In this document: positions 27,555 to 36,843 of the stretch, piece by piece
Layout: every line of letters starts with the position of its first letter
Numbering within the stretch: the stretch's first letter is position 1
From: Chthoniobacterales bacterium
GTDB lineage: Bacteria > Verrucomicrobiota > Verrucomicrobiia > Chthoniobacterales > UBA10450
NCBI GenBank assembly: GCA_013821455.1
Contig: JACDGS010000012.1
Location: 27,146-91,145, forward strand
Reading direction: 5' to 3'
Length of the DNA: 64,000 nucleotides
Made by a program: the position numbers and the translations under genes
The notes under the pieces: model-generated
The model's database searches: none
Told to the model about the DNA's origin: nothing
What the model saw: only the letters and a program-made list of their open reading frames with translations

Positions 27555-28466
27555 TTATGCAGAAGCTCTACACCACGAGAGGTTCTTTCCAATAAGCAAC
27601 TCTTTCATCTCGGCGTGGTGATTATTCTTCATAGAGACGGGATGAGTTTGAAAACCAAATTCCTTCGATAACGTTACAATTTCTTCGGCATTGTCGTAAG
27701 TGAGCAAAACATCCCCCTTACACCGGGCAGCGATTTCAAAAAGAGTCCGATGGTCAACCTCGAAATGCTTATATAGTCGCGCTCCGGCTCTCTTCTGAGA
27801 AGCCGTATAGGGGGGATCAATAAAAAACGCGGCATCAGCCCGATGGGAAAATTCTCTCAGCACTTCAAACGCGTCCCTCTGCTCAAAAGTGATTTGCTTC
27901 CTATGAAACCAGATTGCTTCAATTCGCTTTCTCAATGTTTGTGGATACCACCTTGAATGCACTCCTCTACCTGCCTCGCCGTAGTCGATAATTCCTGCAC
28001 CTGGGGCCATAATTCCGCCTCGCGAAACACGATTGCGAAGAATGGTCAAGAACGCTAATTCACGGACCGACGTTGGGCGTCTCGCTAAATCCTCTTCACA
28101 CTTGACGCGGTCGAGTTCATAACTAGCGATACGTCGGGCTAACCAGGAAGCGCCAGTTCTGCTGAAGATAGTCTTCCAAACTGCGGCGACGCCAGCATCA
28201 AGCTCAGACATATAAACTTCTTCGGCTAGTTTCTCGAATGCTACAGTAAGACTTGCGATTGCTCCTCCGGCAAATGGTTCGACAAACAATGCGGGACGCC
28301 ACGACAAACTTTGGAGCCACTCACGTATCCGCGGAACTAGCCAGGTCTTTCCTCCCGGGTAACGGAATGGGCTGCGCTGAGGAACACTCGAGACGTTGAC
28401 GATGCGCGATCTAGGAGAAAAATCCTCAATCAGCTCTAGTTGTTGACTAATCTTCATCAACAACAA
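27555..28466 (-). CDS. D12-class adenine-N6 DNA methyltransferase
   Basis: The 303-aa product has the AdoMet motif FRYPGGKTWLVPRIREWL...FVEPFAGGAIASL, the NRVSRGGIMAPGAGI block and the catalytic FFIDPPYTASQKRAG (motif IV, DPPY). This is the Dam/D12 group methylating adenine N6. Its start overlaps the end of the NotI-family endonuclease gene by about 10-20 nt, so it should be the cognate modification enzyme. NotI itself methylates cytosine, so the pairing with a D12 methylase may mean a different target. All motifs look intact although its partner is frameshifted. Confidence 0.9.
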   Translation of the reverse strand: MLLMKISQQLELIEDFSPRSRIVNVSSVPQRSPFRYPGGKTWLVPRIREWLQSLSWRPALFVEPFAGGAIASLTVAFEKLAEEVYMSELDAGVAAVWKTIFSRTGASWLARRIASYELDRVKCEEDLARRPTSVRELAFLTILRNRVSRGGIMAPGAGIIDYGEAGRGVHSRWYPQTLRKRIEAIWFHRKQITFEQRDAFEVLREFSHRADAAFFIDPPYTASQKRAGARLYKHFEVDHRTLFEIAARCKGDVLLTYDNAEEIVTLSKEFGFQTHPVSMKNNHHAEMKELLIGKNLSWCRASA

Positions 28467-29344
28467 TATCGGAGATGTCTTCGATTTTATGAACCGTCGC
28501 GACCATAACCTTACCAGCTAACTTCTTATCCAGTTTGCTTTGTAACAATTTCCTAAAATCGTCCTGAGATCCAGGATTCGCGCGGGTTATCTTCTTCAGG
28601 ACAGGGTTAAATTTGGTATATAAGGATCGATCCAACTTGAGGACAAAACGTCCGGTGTCGTCTCGCTTCAAACCATACACAAGCCAACATAAGTCCGCAG
28701 ATTTTTGGGACACTGTAGGCAGCTTTGGAAGTTGCTTTAAGAAACACTCGTCAATTGCAACTGCCATCTTCTTACCCCAGCTATTAAATATTCCGCCTTT
28801 ATAAATCAGCTGCGGAGCGAGACGTTTGCGGGAGCGACGAGAGGTAATCAGGGCTAGGATAATTTGGCTCCTTCGACCAATCCATCTGAGCATTTGCCTT
28901 TGGATTTTCCATGTATCGGGTGAACGGTCTGCGCAAGTTTCCTGAAATATAAACTCCCTGGACCTCTAAGGATCCAAAGTCCAAGACCTTCCCATTGTCG
29001 TCGTAGGCAACTAAGACAAGATCAATATTGCCGGCGGACTTTCCGTTCTTGTCTTTTAATCGCACCTCCGACAGCGAAGTCCACCGAGGGCTCCCTGGAA
29101 AAAAGAATCGGGCGGCGTCGGATGCGATGTGCCATGCCTCCCGAAATCTTACGGGGCATATTATGGTTGGCGTTGTCTTTTCGTAGATTGAGCAAACACC
29201 GAGAGGATTTTCAATCTTATCCTTCGTACATGACGGAACGATATTGTTGTAAGGACAAAGTCGATCCTTTCGATACCGCTGGGCCTCTTTCGACATATCT
29301 TCGATTGGAAATCCAAAAACTTCGACGAGCGGTTGGTTAGGCAT
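28447..29344 (-). pseudogene. NotI-family restriction endonuclease, frameshifted
   Basis: Two frames together make one NotI-family protein. The first (from 29344) reads LVEVFGFPIEDMSKEAQRYR, LCPYNNIVPSCTKDKIENPLGVCSIY and NIDLVLVAYDDNGKVLDFGSLEVQGVYISGNLRRPF. It runs out after PNYPSPDYLSS. The second frame picks up RKRLAPQLIYKGGIFNSWGKKMAVAID. An extra C near 28834 (minus-strand TCGTCG-C-TCCCGC) accounts for the break; deleting it gives one ORF of about 298 codons. The Cys-rich CPYN...CTKD...GVCS part is the Fe-binding domain and the D...E-x-Q part the nuclease core. Confidence 0.85.
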
Positions 29345-29393
29345 AGTTTCCCTCAGGGACAGGTCATTAAGGCAAAGCGGAATTCTCAGTCCG

Positions 29394-32300
29394 TCATGCT
29401 ACTATTTTGCAAAAAAGGTTCAGTAGCATCATTTCGGCGATAGAACCGGCGGGTGAGCTGGCAATGCGCGGATCGGCGACGACAATCGCCAAGCACTTAG
29501 CACGGGAAATCGCGACATTGATACGGCTTCGATTCAAGATAAAGGCCAATCCGCGCGAGCCATATTCACCGTAGCTGGAGCAAATCGAAAGAATGCAGAC
29601 GGGAGCCTCTTGACCTTGAAACTTATCAACGCTTCCTACCCGCGCGCCCTCCGGTAGGGCCGCCTGAAGGGCGCGCACCTGAGCATTGTATGGAGCTATG
29701 AATAGGAAATCGGCTAGCTCTAACGGTCTCGTGCTTTGATCGCTCGCGGTATACTCCCGACCTAATACCTCGGTATAGATGGCCTTTACTCGTTCTACCT
29801 CTTCGGGACTTTGCTGCACGTTTCCGTCATGGGTGATTGGCGAGAACACAATGCCGCATTCTTTTGTAACCAGTGCGCCGTTGGCTGCTGGTGCGGTGAT
29901 TCTTTGATTCGCGCAATCAGGAAGCGAGCGAAGTCCGCCTTCGTAGATGCTCTCGGAAATAAAGCAGCAGACATCCGGATGCATGCGCCGCGATTCGCCG
30001 AGAAACAGGCCGAGATCGGATGGCACGACCGCATGAAAGACCGGTGCGTCCACCTTGCTTTCGCTTCTGTTCTTGAGCGCGAATTGTAGTCCTGAAATTC
30101 CTGCATCGCCCGGATGTGAGCCTTGAACGGGCTGCTCGAGCTGCATCTGATCGCCAAGCAGGATAAGATTGCCTGCAGAACGCGCCATGGCGACGGCGTT
30201 AGCTAGTGGCACCTGCCCCGCTTCATCGATGACGAGGAAATCGAGAACGTTTTTCCACTCCGGACGGCTGAAAAGCCAAGCGGTGCCGCCGACCACGCCA
30301 CCGGAGTATGCGGCAAGCGCTGCCCCAGCGTCTTTGACGTATGCCACATCCGGATTGTCGATGTAAAGGCTACCGCTGTCCTCACCTCTCACTTTGATCC
30401 CGCGAAGCCTATCGCCATTCTCTCGCAGCGCGTCACCGCAGGCGCACATGAGATTCATCACAACCTTATGGCTGTTCGATGCTATCCCGATCTTCTTGCC
30501 GGCCTTCAAGAGCGAAGCAATCGCGCGGGCTGCTGTATAGGTTTTTCCGGTGCCGGGCGGACCCTGAATCACAAGACACCCGCCGACCATTAGATTCGCA
30601 ATTCGGTTAGTCGCATCGATCGATGTTTCACCGGCGGTTTGTAGCGGTTGACTTGGTGGAACGCGGTTCAACAAAGCGGAGATTGATGCAGGCAAAGCGC
30701 CCGCCAGGTGTTCTGAAGCGATGTCCGACAGTGCAATCGGAATTCCCGCGGGGGATACATACTCATTATGCAAAATCGACCCGCTCGCGGGAAACACGTC
30801 GTCGCATTTCTCTTTTAGTGCCCTCGCGCTGATTTTGAGGGCCAGTTTGCCGGCGTCGTTGTCGATTTCAACGATCTCAAATCCAGCATCCAAATTGTGC
30901 GTAAACATAGCCGAATTGCCGGCCGCGAGTTTGATTTCCTGTGACGGATCAAAACCATAACGCTGCACGACGGACCTTTTCACCACTACCGGAATTCCAT
31001 CGGCTCGAAGTCCCTCAATGCATCCCGGATCATCTCGAAGGTCTTCGTGCGTCGCAGCAGCACGGTCGAACATGCGCCACCACATTGGCTTCTGCTCGCG
31101 CCGGTGAAAATCAATTACATCTCCAAGAGTCACTGAAACAGGATCACCTATTTTTCGGAGTTGAGCCGCGAGGCGCTGGCGCTCCGCGATATCTGGAGAA
31201 ACCACTTTCGCGGGCGCTTCGGCTGCGCGAGTTCGTGGCGCGTTTGGGGCGATACCTTTTTCTTGGGCGACTTTCCGCAACCAATCGACCAATTCCAAGG
31301 TCGATCTGCAGTCATCTTCGTTGTAGTCGCGAATTTTCTTTAGCAATTCACTGTTGTTCCAATCGCGTGGTTCGCCACTCGCAATCCATCGCGCATAATG
31401 GACCATCGAATCTACTCCTGAAGCCACGTCCGTCGCGCGCTTCTTCCGGTAAAGGGATTCAATTTTCTTGATCGAATAGCCGTCCTCGCCAACCCGAAGT
31501 CCGTGACGAACTATCTGGTAAAGGTCAACAAAGACCTCGTTGCGCAGAAGCTCGTCAACCTCTTCTTGTCGCGTATCGTGACGGGTGCTTAGGCGCCGGA
31601 CCGCGCACACCTCGTACGGCGCATAGTGATAAATGTGCAGCTGTGGATGTTTCTTCCAGCGATCGAACACCCAGTCTATAAATCCTTCGAGTGCGCGTTT
31701 CTCTTCCTCCCGATTGTGAGCCCACCAGTCGCGAAAGATCGATTCAGATTCGGCGCTCTCTTTAGCAACAGTCCCAAACAGATACTCCAAGCCGCCGAGC
31801 GTCAGTGGATAGCCTTCCATGTCGAAAATTACGTCGGCCCATTGAGCAGCCGGAAGCGCCGCCAAGCCCAAGTGTTGATCGGCAGCCGCCGGATGGCCGA
31901 GGACTTCGAAAAATGGCGCAGCATTCGGATCACTCTTCCGCGCCTCCTGTGTCTTCACCTGCAGTTGCGCTTGTGCCACCAATTTCTTCAGTGACTCAGG
32001 ATCAAGTTTCGGAACCACCATTTCGGCGGAACCGGCAAGAGCGGTCATCGTCGTAACGTTCGCAACCTTGAGTTTCTTAATCTGTCCCACGCTGATCCCC
32101 GCCACTCGGACGAGGTGGTCTTTGGCGACGAAATACTGCTCCGCCCGAGAACTCCACCTTCCGTGCTCCGCTCTTGGAAGGGGCTCCGGCGCGTCCTCGA
32201 TTCTCCCGGTGAATCGATCCTGCATCGCGAGAAAGCTGCTTTTGATATGGCGGTAGTAGTGAATGAAGTCTTCCACGCGGAATACCACGCGATCGTTATT

Positions 32301-32784
32301 TCCTAGGATAACTCCAATCGCTTCCGGCAATGCTTCAAAGGTGGTGGCCGCGAGCATTTCCGAGTAGCAACAAAGCTGTATGGCGTAGTAAGGTTTGGGA
32401 TGGCACGCGAGCTTGGCGTCCCAGACTTGATACTTCCCAGACGGGTTGAGAATCAAAAAGTCGGCGAATCCTGCAAATTGACCTTTAATCAAGGCAGCTT
32501 GGAAGATTATTGGAATCTTAGCTTCAATCGCTGCGATAGTTTTCGCGTACGCTTCTACTTCATCGGCCTTTGCTATCTCGACGAGTTCCGAGCCCGTAAC
32601 TTTGAAATCCAGTAGGACAGCTGCTTCGTGCCTATCGCCGGTTTGGGTTATAAGCTTTTGATCCTCTGACTCCGCGTCGGGGCGGACGGCCTCGGGATTT
32701 TCCAAGTGAAGAGGCAAATGGGGAAGCCAGATAACGCACAAGATCACTAGGTGAATAAATAAGGTGTCTTTGATACTGTCTCAT
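29394..32784 (-). pseudogene. TM0106-type RecB-like nuclease fused to SF1 helicase, 5' frameshift
   Basis: A protein of about 1,130 codons. Main frame (to 32747): a RecB-like nuclease core (FADFLILNPSGKYQVWDAKLA), an RNase H-like exonuclease part (DVIFDMEGYPL, YNEDDCRSTLELV) and a DNA2/UPF1-type helicase with GPPGTGKTYTAARAIASLL, VIDEAGQVPL, LLGDQMQLEQP and ISRAKCLAIVV. The true N-terminus (MRQYQRHLIYSPSDLVRYLASPFAS, ATG at 32784) is in another frame. The two meet near 32710, where the expected WMDR-like residues are missing, so a short deletion has probably broken the start. Translation from an internal start could still make a shortened protein. Confidence 0.75.
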
Positions 32785-32802
32785 TTGTATGAAGGGATGG
32801 GC

Positions 32803-33927
32803 TCAAAACTGATCGACCAACGAGAAGTGCCGCTCAATAATGCGCCGGCCTTCTTCAACGGCTTCTGCCACCTGCGAGGGATAAAAGACTTTGAGATTTT
32901 CTTCCGGCTCGAGACAGTCGGCCAGAAAATACTTAACAGGTCGCTCTATTTGAAACGGCGGAGTTAACTCATACACGTATTTGCCGGGCCATTTTCCGCC
33001 GCTGTTTCTCTTGATTGTCTTACCCGCCCCATGGCAGATCGCTGCCCATCGGGGAAATTGCGCAATCGAGAAACTGGGATCAGGAACATACGTGCGGTTC
33101 CATAAAAGAATCGATCCCGAGAGGGTAAAGATGGCCTCACGACAAGGAGTTGGCTTGAAATAGATAACGACGCGTTTGAGCCAATTATCTTGGAACTTGT
33201 GTCGCCAACAATTGCGACCAATGAAAAGCCGATGATGCTTTACGTCGCCTGGCGGGATGACCTCAGAGTCGGTGTCGCTAACAGAAGCCGCTATTCTCTC
33301 AAGGAGGGTGTCAGCGAAGTCTAGTCTGTAACCATAGCCGCGGGGCTGGCGCGATGTCTTTTGCAATGAGCCTAATAAAATACCGTTCTCTGTAAGGTAG
33401 CTGCAAAACGCGGCTATATTCGCGACGGAAGCTTTCCCAAGCGACGCACGTCCATTCTTAGTTAGATTGTCAGCGAGGTCATCCCAAGTGACCTCGCGCT
33501 GCAAATATCGGTTCTCCCCAAGCTCACCCCCGCGGCGTCGAACCAGCCAGTAAATGAGCGGCGCGAAACCGTGATTTCGGGTCCACTCACGGTGATATTT
33601 CTCCAGCTTATTTATCCTCGGAGGATCATTGACTTTGCACTCAATAATGATCGCGATTTGGTCCCCGAGAATGAGTAAATCGAGCCGGCTATTTGTGAAC
33701 GAGTGCTGTGTCTTAACGACCAGATTGCGGCTCTCTAGTTCAGAAGCAACCGTATCGTCGCCAATCAGAAATCGAAGAAACAATGAAAATATCTCAGGTT
33801 CTTGTAGGAGACTAGCAAGTTGCTCTGTCGCGGGATCTTCACGCTGGTAAGAAATGCACGATTTGCTGCTTTTCGAATGCAGCAAAACGTCTATCTTCTG
33901 GCGGGCTAATTCTTCAGGGGAAGGCAC
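32803..33927 (-). CDS. PDDEXK_4-like nuclease
   Basis: The 374-aa product has a PD-(D/E)xK core SRLDLLILGDQIAIIIECKVNDPP at about residues 78-101, with D in RLDLLI and E-x-K in ECKV as candidate catalytic residues. The flanking LEKYHREWTRNHGFAPLIYWLV and C-terminal DUF-like region fit the PDDEXK_4 group. The GTG start is followed by SPEELARQKIDVLL, reminiscent of HsdR N-termini, hinting at a fusion with a restriction-subunit leader. It lies 18 nt before the RecB/helicase gene and is the first gene of the array. Confidence 0.72.
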   Translation of the reverse strand: MPSPEELARQKIDVLLHSKSSKSCISYQREDPATEQLASLLQEPEIFSLFLRFLIGDDTVASELESRNLVVKTQHSFTNSRLDLLILGDQIAIIIECKVNDPPRINKLEKYHREWTRNHGFAPLIYWLVRRRGGELGENRYLQREVTWDDLADNLTKNGRASLGKASVANIAAFCSYLTENGILLGSLQKTSRQPRGYGYRLDFADTLLERIAASVSDTDSEVIPPGDVKHHRLFIGRNCWRHKFQDNWLKRVVIYFKPTPCREAIFTLSGSILLWNRTYVPDPSFSIAQFPRWAAICHGAGKTIKRNSGGKWPGKYVYELTPPFQIERPVKYFLADCLEPEENLKVFYPSQVAEAVEEGRRIIERHFSLVDQF

Positions 33928-34021
33928 TGGCCAGTTTCTACTGGCTGAAGGTGAAAGTGAAAAGTAAAAAAGCGAAACTCACAATCTGAAGACGCTAAGA
34001 GATGGAAAGGCCATGGGAGAA

Positions 34022-34063
34022 AGTAGCTGCGACGGATGCGGAGCAACGGCCAGGCTTTCCAAG
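34022..34063. repeat. REP-like unit
   Basis: GTAGCTGCGACGGATGCGG then GCAACGGCCAGGCTTTCC, the same family as 14150, 16254, 34820 and 46380. Confidence 0.7.
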
Positions 34064-34091
34064 GCTAAAGGATGGCGCTAAGGCGGAAGAA

Positions 34092-34463
34092 TCAAACGAT
34101 CTGGCAGGGAATGACCGCGTCTTCGTCCGCGGAGTAGACGGCGCAGATGCGATGGTAACCGTCGGCGATGATGATTTTCCCAAGGGCCGGTTGCCTGACT
34201 ACGAGCAGAGGCGAAAGCTTTTCGCCATCGAGCAGTTTCCTCTGGTCGGCTTTGACGTGCGCATTGGTCGTACCGAGCAGGGGCAGGCCGGAGGCGCGAA
34301 AGATGTCCTTGGCTTTGAACTGTTGGACTGGGGCCGATTTTAGTTTTTTGACCAGCCTAGCCGCGGTCGGTTCACCCAGGACAAGGCTTAGATACGATTC
34401 CGCGGCCGGGTAATCGCGCGCTTCGGGCTTCTTTAGCCAGCGGTTCTTGGTTTTGGTTTTCAT
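34092..34463 (-). CDS. ParB/sulfiredoxin-like conserved protein
   Basis: The 123-aa product is a widely conserved type beginning MKTKTKNRWLKKPEARDYPAAESYLSL. It includes FKAKDIFRASGLPLLGTTNAHV, then KLSPLLVVRQPALGKIIIADGYHRICAVYS. The ADGYHRICA stretch resembles the GxHR box of ParB-N/sulfiredoxin folds. Function is unknown; nucleotide use is possible given the fold. It stands alone, with REP units on one side and a heptamer run directly before its start. Confidence 0.75.
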   Translation of the reverse strand: MKTKTKNRWLKKPEARDYPAAESYLSLVLGEPTAARLVKKLKSAPVQQFKAKDIFRASGLPLLGTTNAHVKADQRKLLDGEKLSPLLVVRQPALGKIIIADGYHRICAVYSADEDAVIPCQIV

Positions 34464-34474
34464 AACAGGTTAGC

Positions 34475-34553
34475 GGTTATTGGTTATTGGTTATTGGTTA
34501 TTGGTTATTGGTTATTGGTTATTGGTTATTAGTTAATGGTTAATGGTTATTGG
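34475..34553 (+). repeat. GGTTATT heptamer microsatellite
   Basis: About eleven tandem units of GGTTATT, the last few decayed to GTTAATG forms. It starts 12 nt upstream of the ParB-like gene start. Shorter runs lie at 44331-44357 and 46436-46488. Confidence 0.9.
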
Positions 34554-34953
34554 AAGGCAGGAGGAAAGTGGAAAGTGGAAAGGTGAAAGGTGAGGCCGGG
34601 CGAAAGGGAAAGTAGAAATTTGAAAGGCTAAAGTAGAAAGTCTTCTGAAAGCTGAAGAACTGATACGCTGAAAAGCTGGAACGCTGAAATGGGGCGGTTA
34701 AAAGTTATTAGTTAATTGTTAATTGGAATCCGGCAGCGAAGCAGTGAGGCGGTAGCGCAGGCGAAGAAAGTAGCCGTAACCCGTAACGCAGGCTTTCAAC
34801 AGAAAGCCGAGGCCGGGCTTTCCCGTAACGGATGCATCGCAACGGCCGGGCTTTCAAAAGCTGAGCAGCGGCGTCTCCTACCTTCTCCTTTCGACTTTCA
34901 CCTTGGAAAGCCTGGCCGTTGCTCCGCATCCGTTGCAGTTACTTTTCTCGGCT
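34554..34953. other. Low-complexity and REP-rich intergenic region
   Basis: It contains purine-rich GAAAGTGGAAAG runs, then REP-like units at about 34766-34856 and, inverted, 34902-34941. The facing units can pair over GAAAGCC/GGCCGTTGC blocks. No gene was seen. Confidence 0.6.
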
Positions 34954-34969
34954 CCTTTACTCGTTAGGC
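34954..34969 (-). repeat. 16-nt dispersed word (exact consensus)
   Basis: Sense orientation relative to the histidine-kinase gene, 26 nt beyond its stop. Confidence 0.9.
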
Positions 34970-34994
34970 AAAGAAATGGGGGCGTAAACCGCCT

Positions 34995-36569
34995 CTACTC
35001 TTTGCCCGCGCGGAGGGAAGCGAGGTTTTGCACGACGGCGACCAGCTCGGTGAAATCGACCGGCTTGGCGACGTGCATTTGAAAGCCGGCCCGCAATGCT
35101 CGCGTCCGATCTTCGCTGCGGGCGAGCGCCGTGAGGGCGACGACCGGAATCGCTCGTCCGCCCGGCAACGCCCGCAACCGGGCGATCAGTTCGTAGCCGT
35201 CGTGTTCAGGCATGCCGATGTCGCTGAGGACGACATCGGGTGCGAAATCGGTGAAAGCCTCCAACGCGGCGGCCATGGAATGCGCGCCGCGCACTTCGGC
35301 CCTGCGCCGGCGGAGAATGCGCAGGACCGCCGCCACGGAATCGTCTTCGTCGTCCACCACCAGCACTTTCACGCCGTGGAGATCGGCCGTGATGGCGGAA
35401 CCGTCCACGGCGGCGTTCCGGTCCGCGGCCGCGAGCGCTTCCGGCTCCTGCCGGAGTGGTTGCAAGGGGAGACTGACAGTGAAGGCCGCGCCCTGGTCCG
35501 CGCCATCGCTGGCCGCGCACACGGCGCCGCCATGGAGTTCAGTGAGATGTTTGACGATGGCGAGGCCGAGGCCAAGCCCACCGTAGCGACGGGTCGTAGT
35601 GGCGTCCGCCTGGCGAAACCGTTCGAAGACCTCGCCGAGAAATTCCGGGGCGATCCCCTTGCCGCTATCGGTGACGCAAATTTCTACATGCGAGTTGACG
35701 CGCTTGATGACGACGTGGATGCGCCCGCCCTTGGGCGTGAATTTGACCGCGTTGCTGAGGAGGTTCCAGACGATCTGCTGGAGGCGCCCCTTGTCGCCCA
35801 TGACGATCCCCTGCACATCCGAGAAGGCAGAGGTGAGACGGATGTGGTTTGCGGTCGCGGCTGGGCGTACCGTCTCCAGCCCGGCGTTGACGACCTCGGC
35901 CAGGTCTACGCGCTGGACGTCGAGGCTGATTTTGCCGGCCTCGATCCGGCTCATATCGAGAAGGTCCTCGATGAGCTGGGACTGCGCGCGAACGTTGCGC
36001 TCGATCACGGGCAACCCGGTGGCCAGGTCGTCGGCGGTGCTGCCCGGATCTTTCAAGATTTGGACCCAGCCGAGGATGGCATTCAAAGGGGTGCGCAGCT
36101 CGTGGGAAAGCGTGGCGACGAATTCTGTTTTCATGCGCTCGGCGCGCTTCAACTGCTCGTGGGTCTCTGCCAGCTGACGGCCTGCTTCTTTCTGCTGGGT
36201 GATGTCGCGCGCAATCTTGGACGCGCCGACGATCACGCCCTCGGCGTTGCGAATGGGCGAGATGGTGAGGGAGACATCGATGAGCTGGCCATCCTTGCGC
36301 TGGCGCTGGGTCTCGAAATGGTCCAGGCGCTCGCCCTTCTGAAGCCGGGCGAGGATTTGCGCCTCTTCATCGGGCCGATCGGGGGGCAGAAGTTTGGTCA
36401 CGGATTGGCCGACGATCTCGTCCGCGTGATAACCGAAGATGCGTTCGGCACCTTTATTCCAACTCTTGATCGTGCCTTTAAGGTCTTTGGAGATGATGAC
36501 GTCATCGGAAGAGTCGACGATTACTTCGTAGAGCAGTTCGCGCGGTATGAATGAGGAGTTGTCGTCCAC
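34995..36569 (-). CDS. Hybrid sensor histidine kinase (PAS-HisKA-HATPase-REC)
   Basis: Cytosolic signalling protein of about 525 aa. In order: a PAS domain (VDSSDDVIISKDLKGTIKSWNKGAERIFGY), a PAC segment, a HisKA box with the phospho-His in ATLSHELRTPLNAI, HATPase N/G boxes (NLLSNAVKF, DSGKGIAPE, GGLGLGLAI), and a C-terminal receiver (VLVVDDEDDS, phospho-acceptor in DVVLSDIGMPEHDGYEL, VAKPVD). No membrane segment is seen. The start is unclear: GTG at 36569 is proposed. The frame stays open to a TTG at 36692, where its first 17 or so codons would come from a MITE-like element. The cognate output is unknown. Confidence 0.9.
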   Translation of the reverse strand: MDDNSSFIPRELLYEVIVDSSDDVIISKDLKGTIKSWNKGAERIFGYHADEIVGQSVTKLLPPDRPDEEAQILARLQKGERLDHFETQRQRKDGQLIDVSLTISPIRNAEGVIVGASKIARDITQQKEAGRQLAETHEQLKRAERMKTEFVATLSHELRTPLNAILGWVQILKDPGSTADDLATGLPVIERNVRAQSQLIEDLLDMSRIEAGKISLDVQRVDLAEVVNAGLETVRPAATANHIRLTSAFSDVQGIVMGDKGRLQQIVWNLLSNAVKFTPKGGRIHVVIKRVNSHVEICVTDSGKGIAPEFLGEVFERFRQADATTTRRYGGLGLGLAIVKHLTELHGGAVCAASDGADQGAAFTVSLPLQPLRQEPEALAAADRNAAVDGSAITADLHGVKVLVVDDEDDSVAAVLRILRRRRAEVRGAHSMAAALEAFTDFAPDVVLSDIGMPEHDGYELIARLRALPGGRAIPVVALTALARSEDRTRALRAGFQMHVAKPVDFTELVAVVQNLASLRAGKE

Positions 36570-36642
36570 TGAGTGAGATTCGGAAATGGACTCTCGGGCG
36601 GACTTCGCGCGGTGATCCTTAGCGAGAAGAAGGGGAGTGGAT

Positions 36643-36796
36643 GGGGAGGACGGGTTGTTAACCCGTCGTCCCGGGCAGTCTGCCCGGGACAAGTTGCGCG
36701 CAACGCAACTCGTAGTGGGACTTTCCGTGCGATGGAACGTCGTGCGAAGTTCGGCGGAGACTCCGCCGAACGACGGGTTAACAACCCGTCCTCCCC
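36643..36796. mobile_element. 154-bp MITE-like element with 27-bp perfect inverted ends
   Basis: The left end (36643-36669, GGGGAGGACGGGTTGTTAAC...) and right end (36770-36796) are exact reverse complements over 27 nt. Two inner palindromes are visible: CCCGGGCAGTCTGCCCGGG and TTCGGCGGAGACTCCGCCGAA. Too short for a transposase. A right-end fragment is at 41712-41762 and a left-end fragment at 63932-64000. Confidence 0.85.
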
Positions 36797-36827
36797 GGAG
36801 CTGGGCGTATCCGTCCGGTAGAAAAGA

Positions 36828-36843
36828 CCTTTACTCGTTAGGC
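36828..36843 (-). repeat. 16-nt dispersed word (exact consensus)
   Basis: Abuts the stop codon (TAG, 36843-36845) of the next minus-strand gene and shares one base with it. Confidence 0.9.

Noticed and set aside
34475..34553. Possible CRISPR array
   Set aside because: The units are tandem 7-mers without spacers, and no cas genes are present.
35028..36554. 508-codon plus-strand ORF
   Set aside because: It is the antisense of the histidine-kinase gene, which has all the domain motifs in order; long antisense frames are common in GC-rich DNA.
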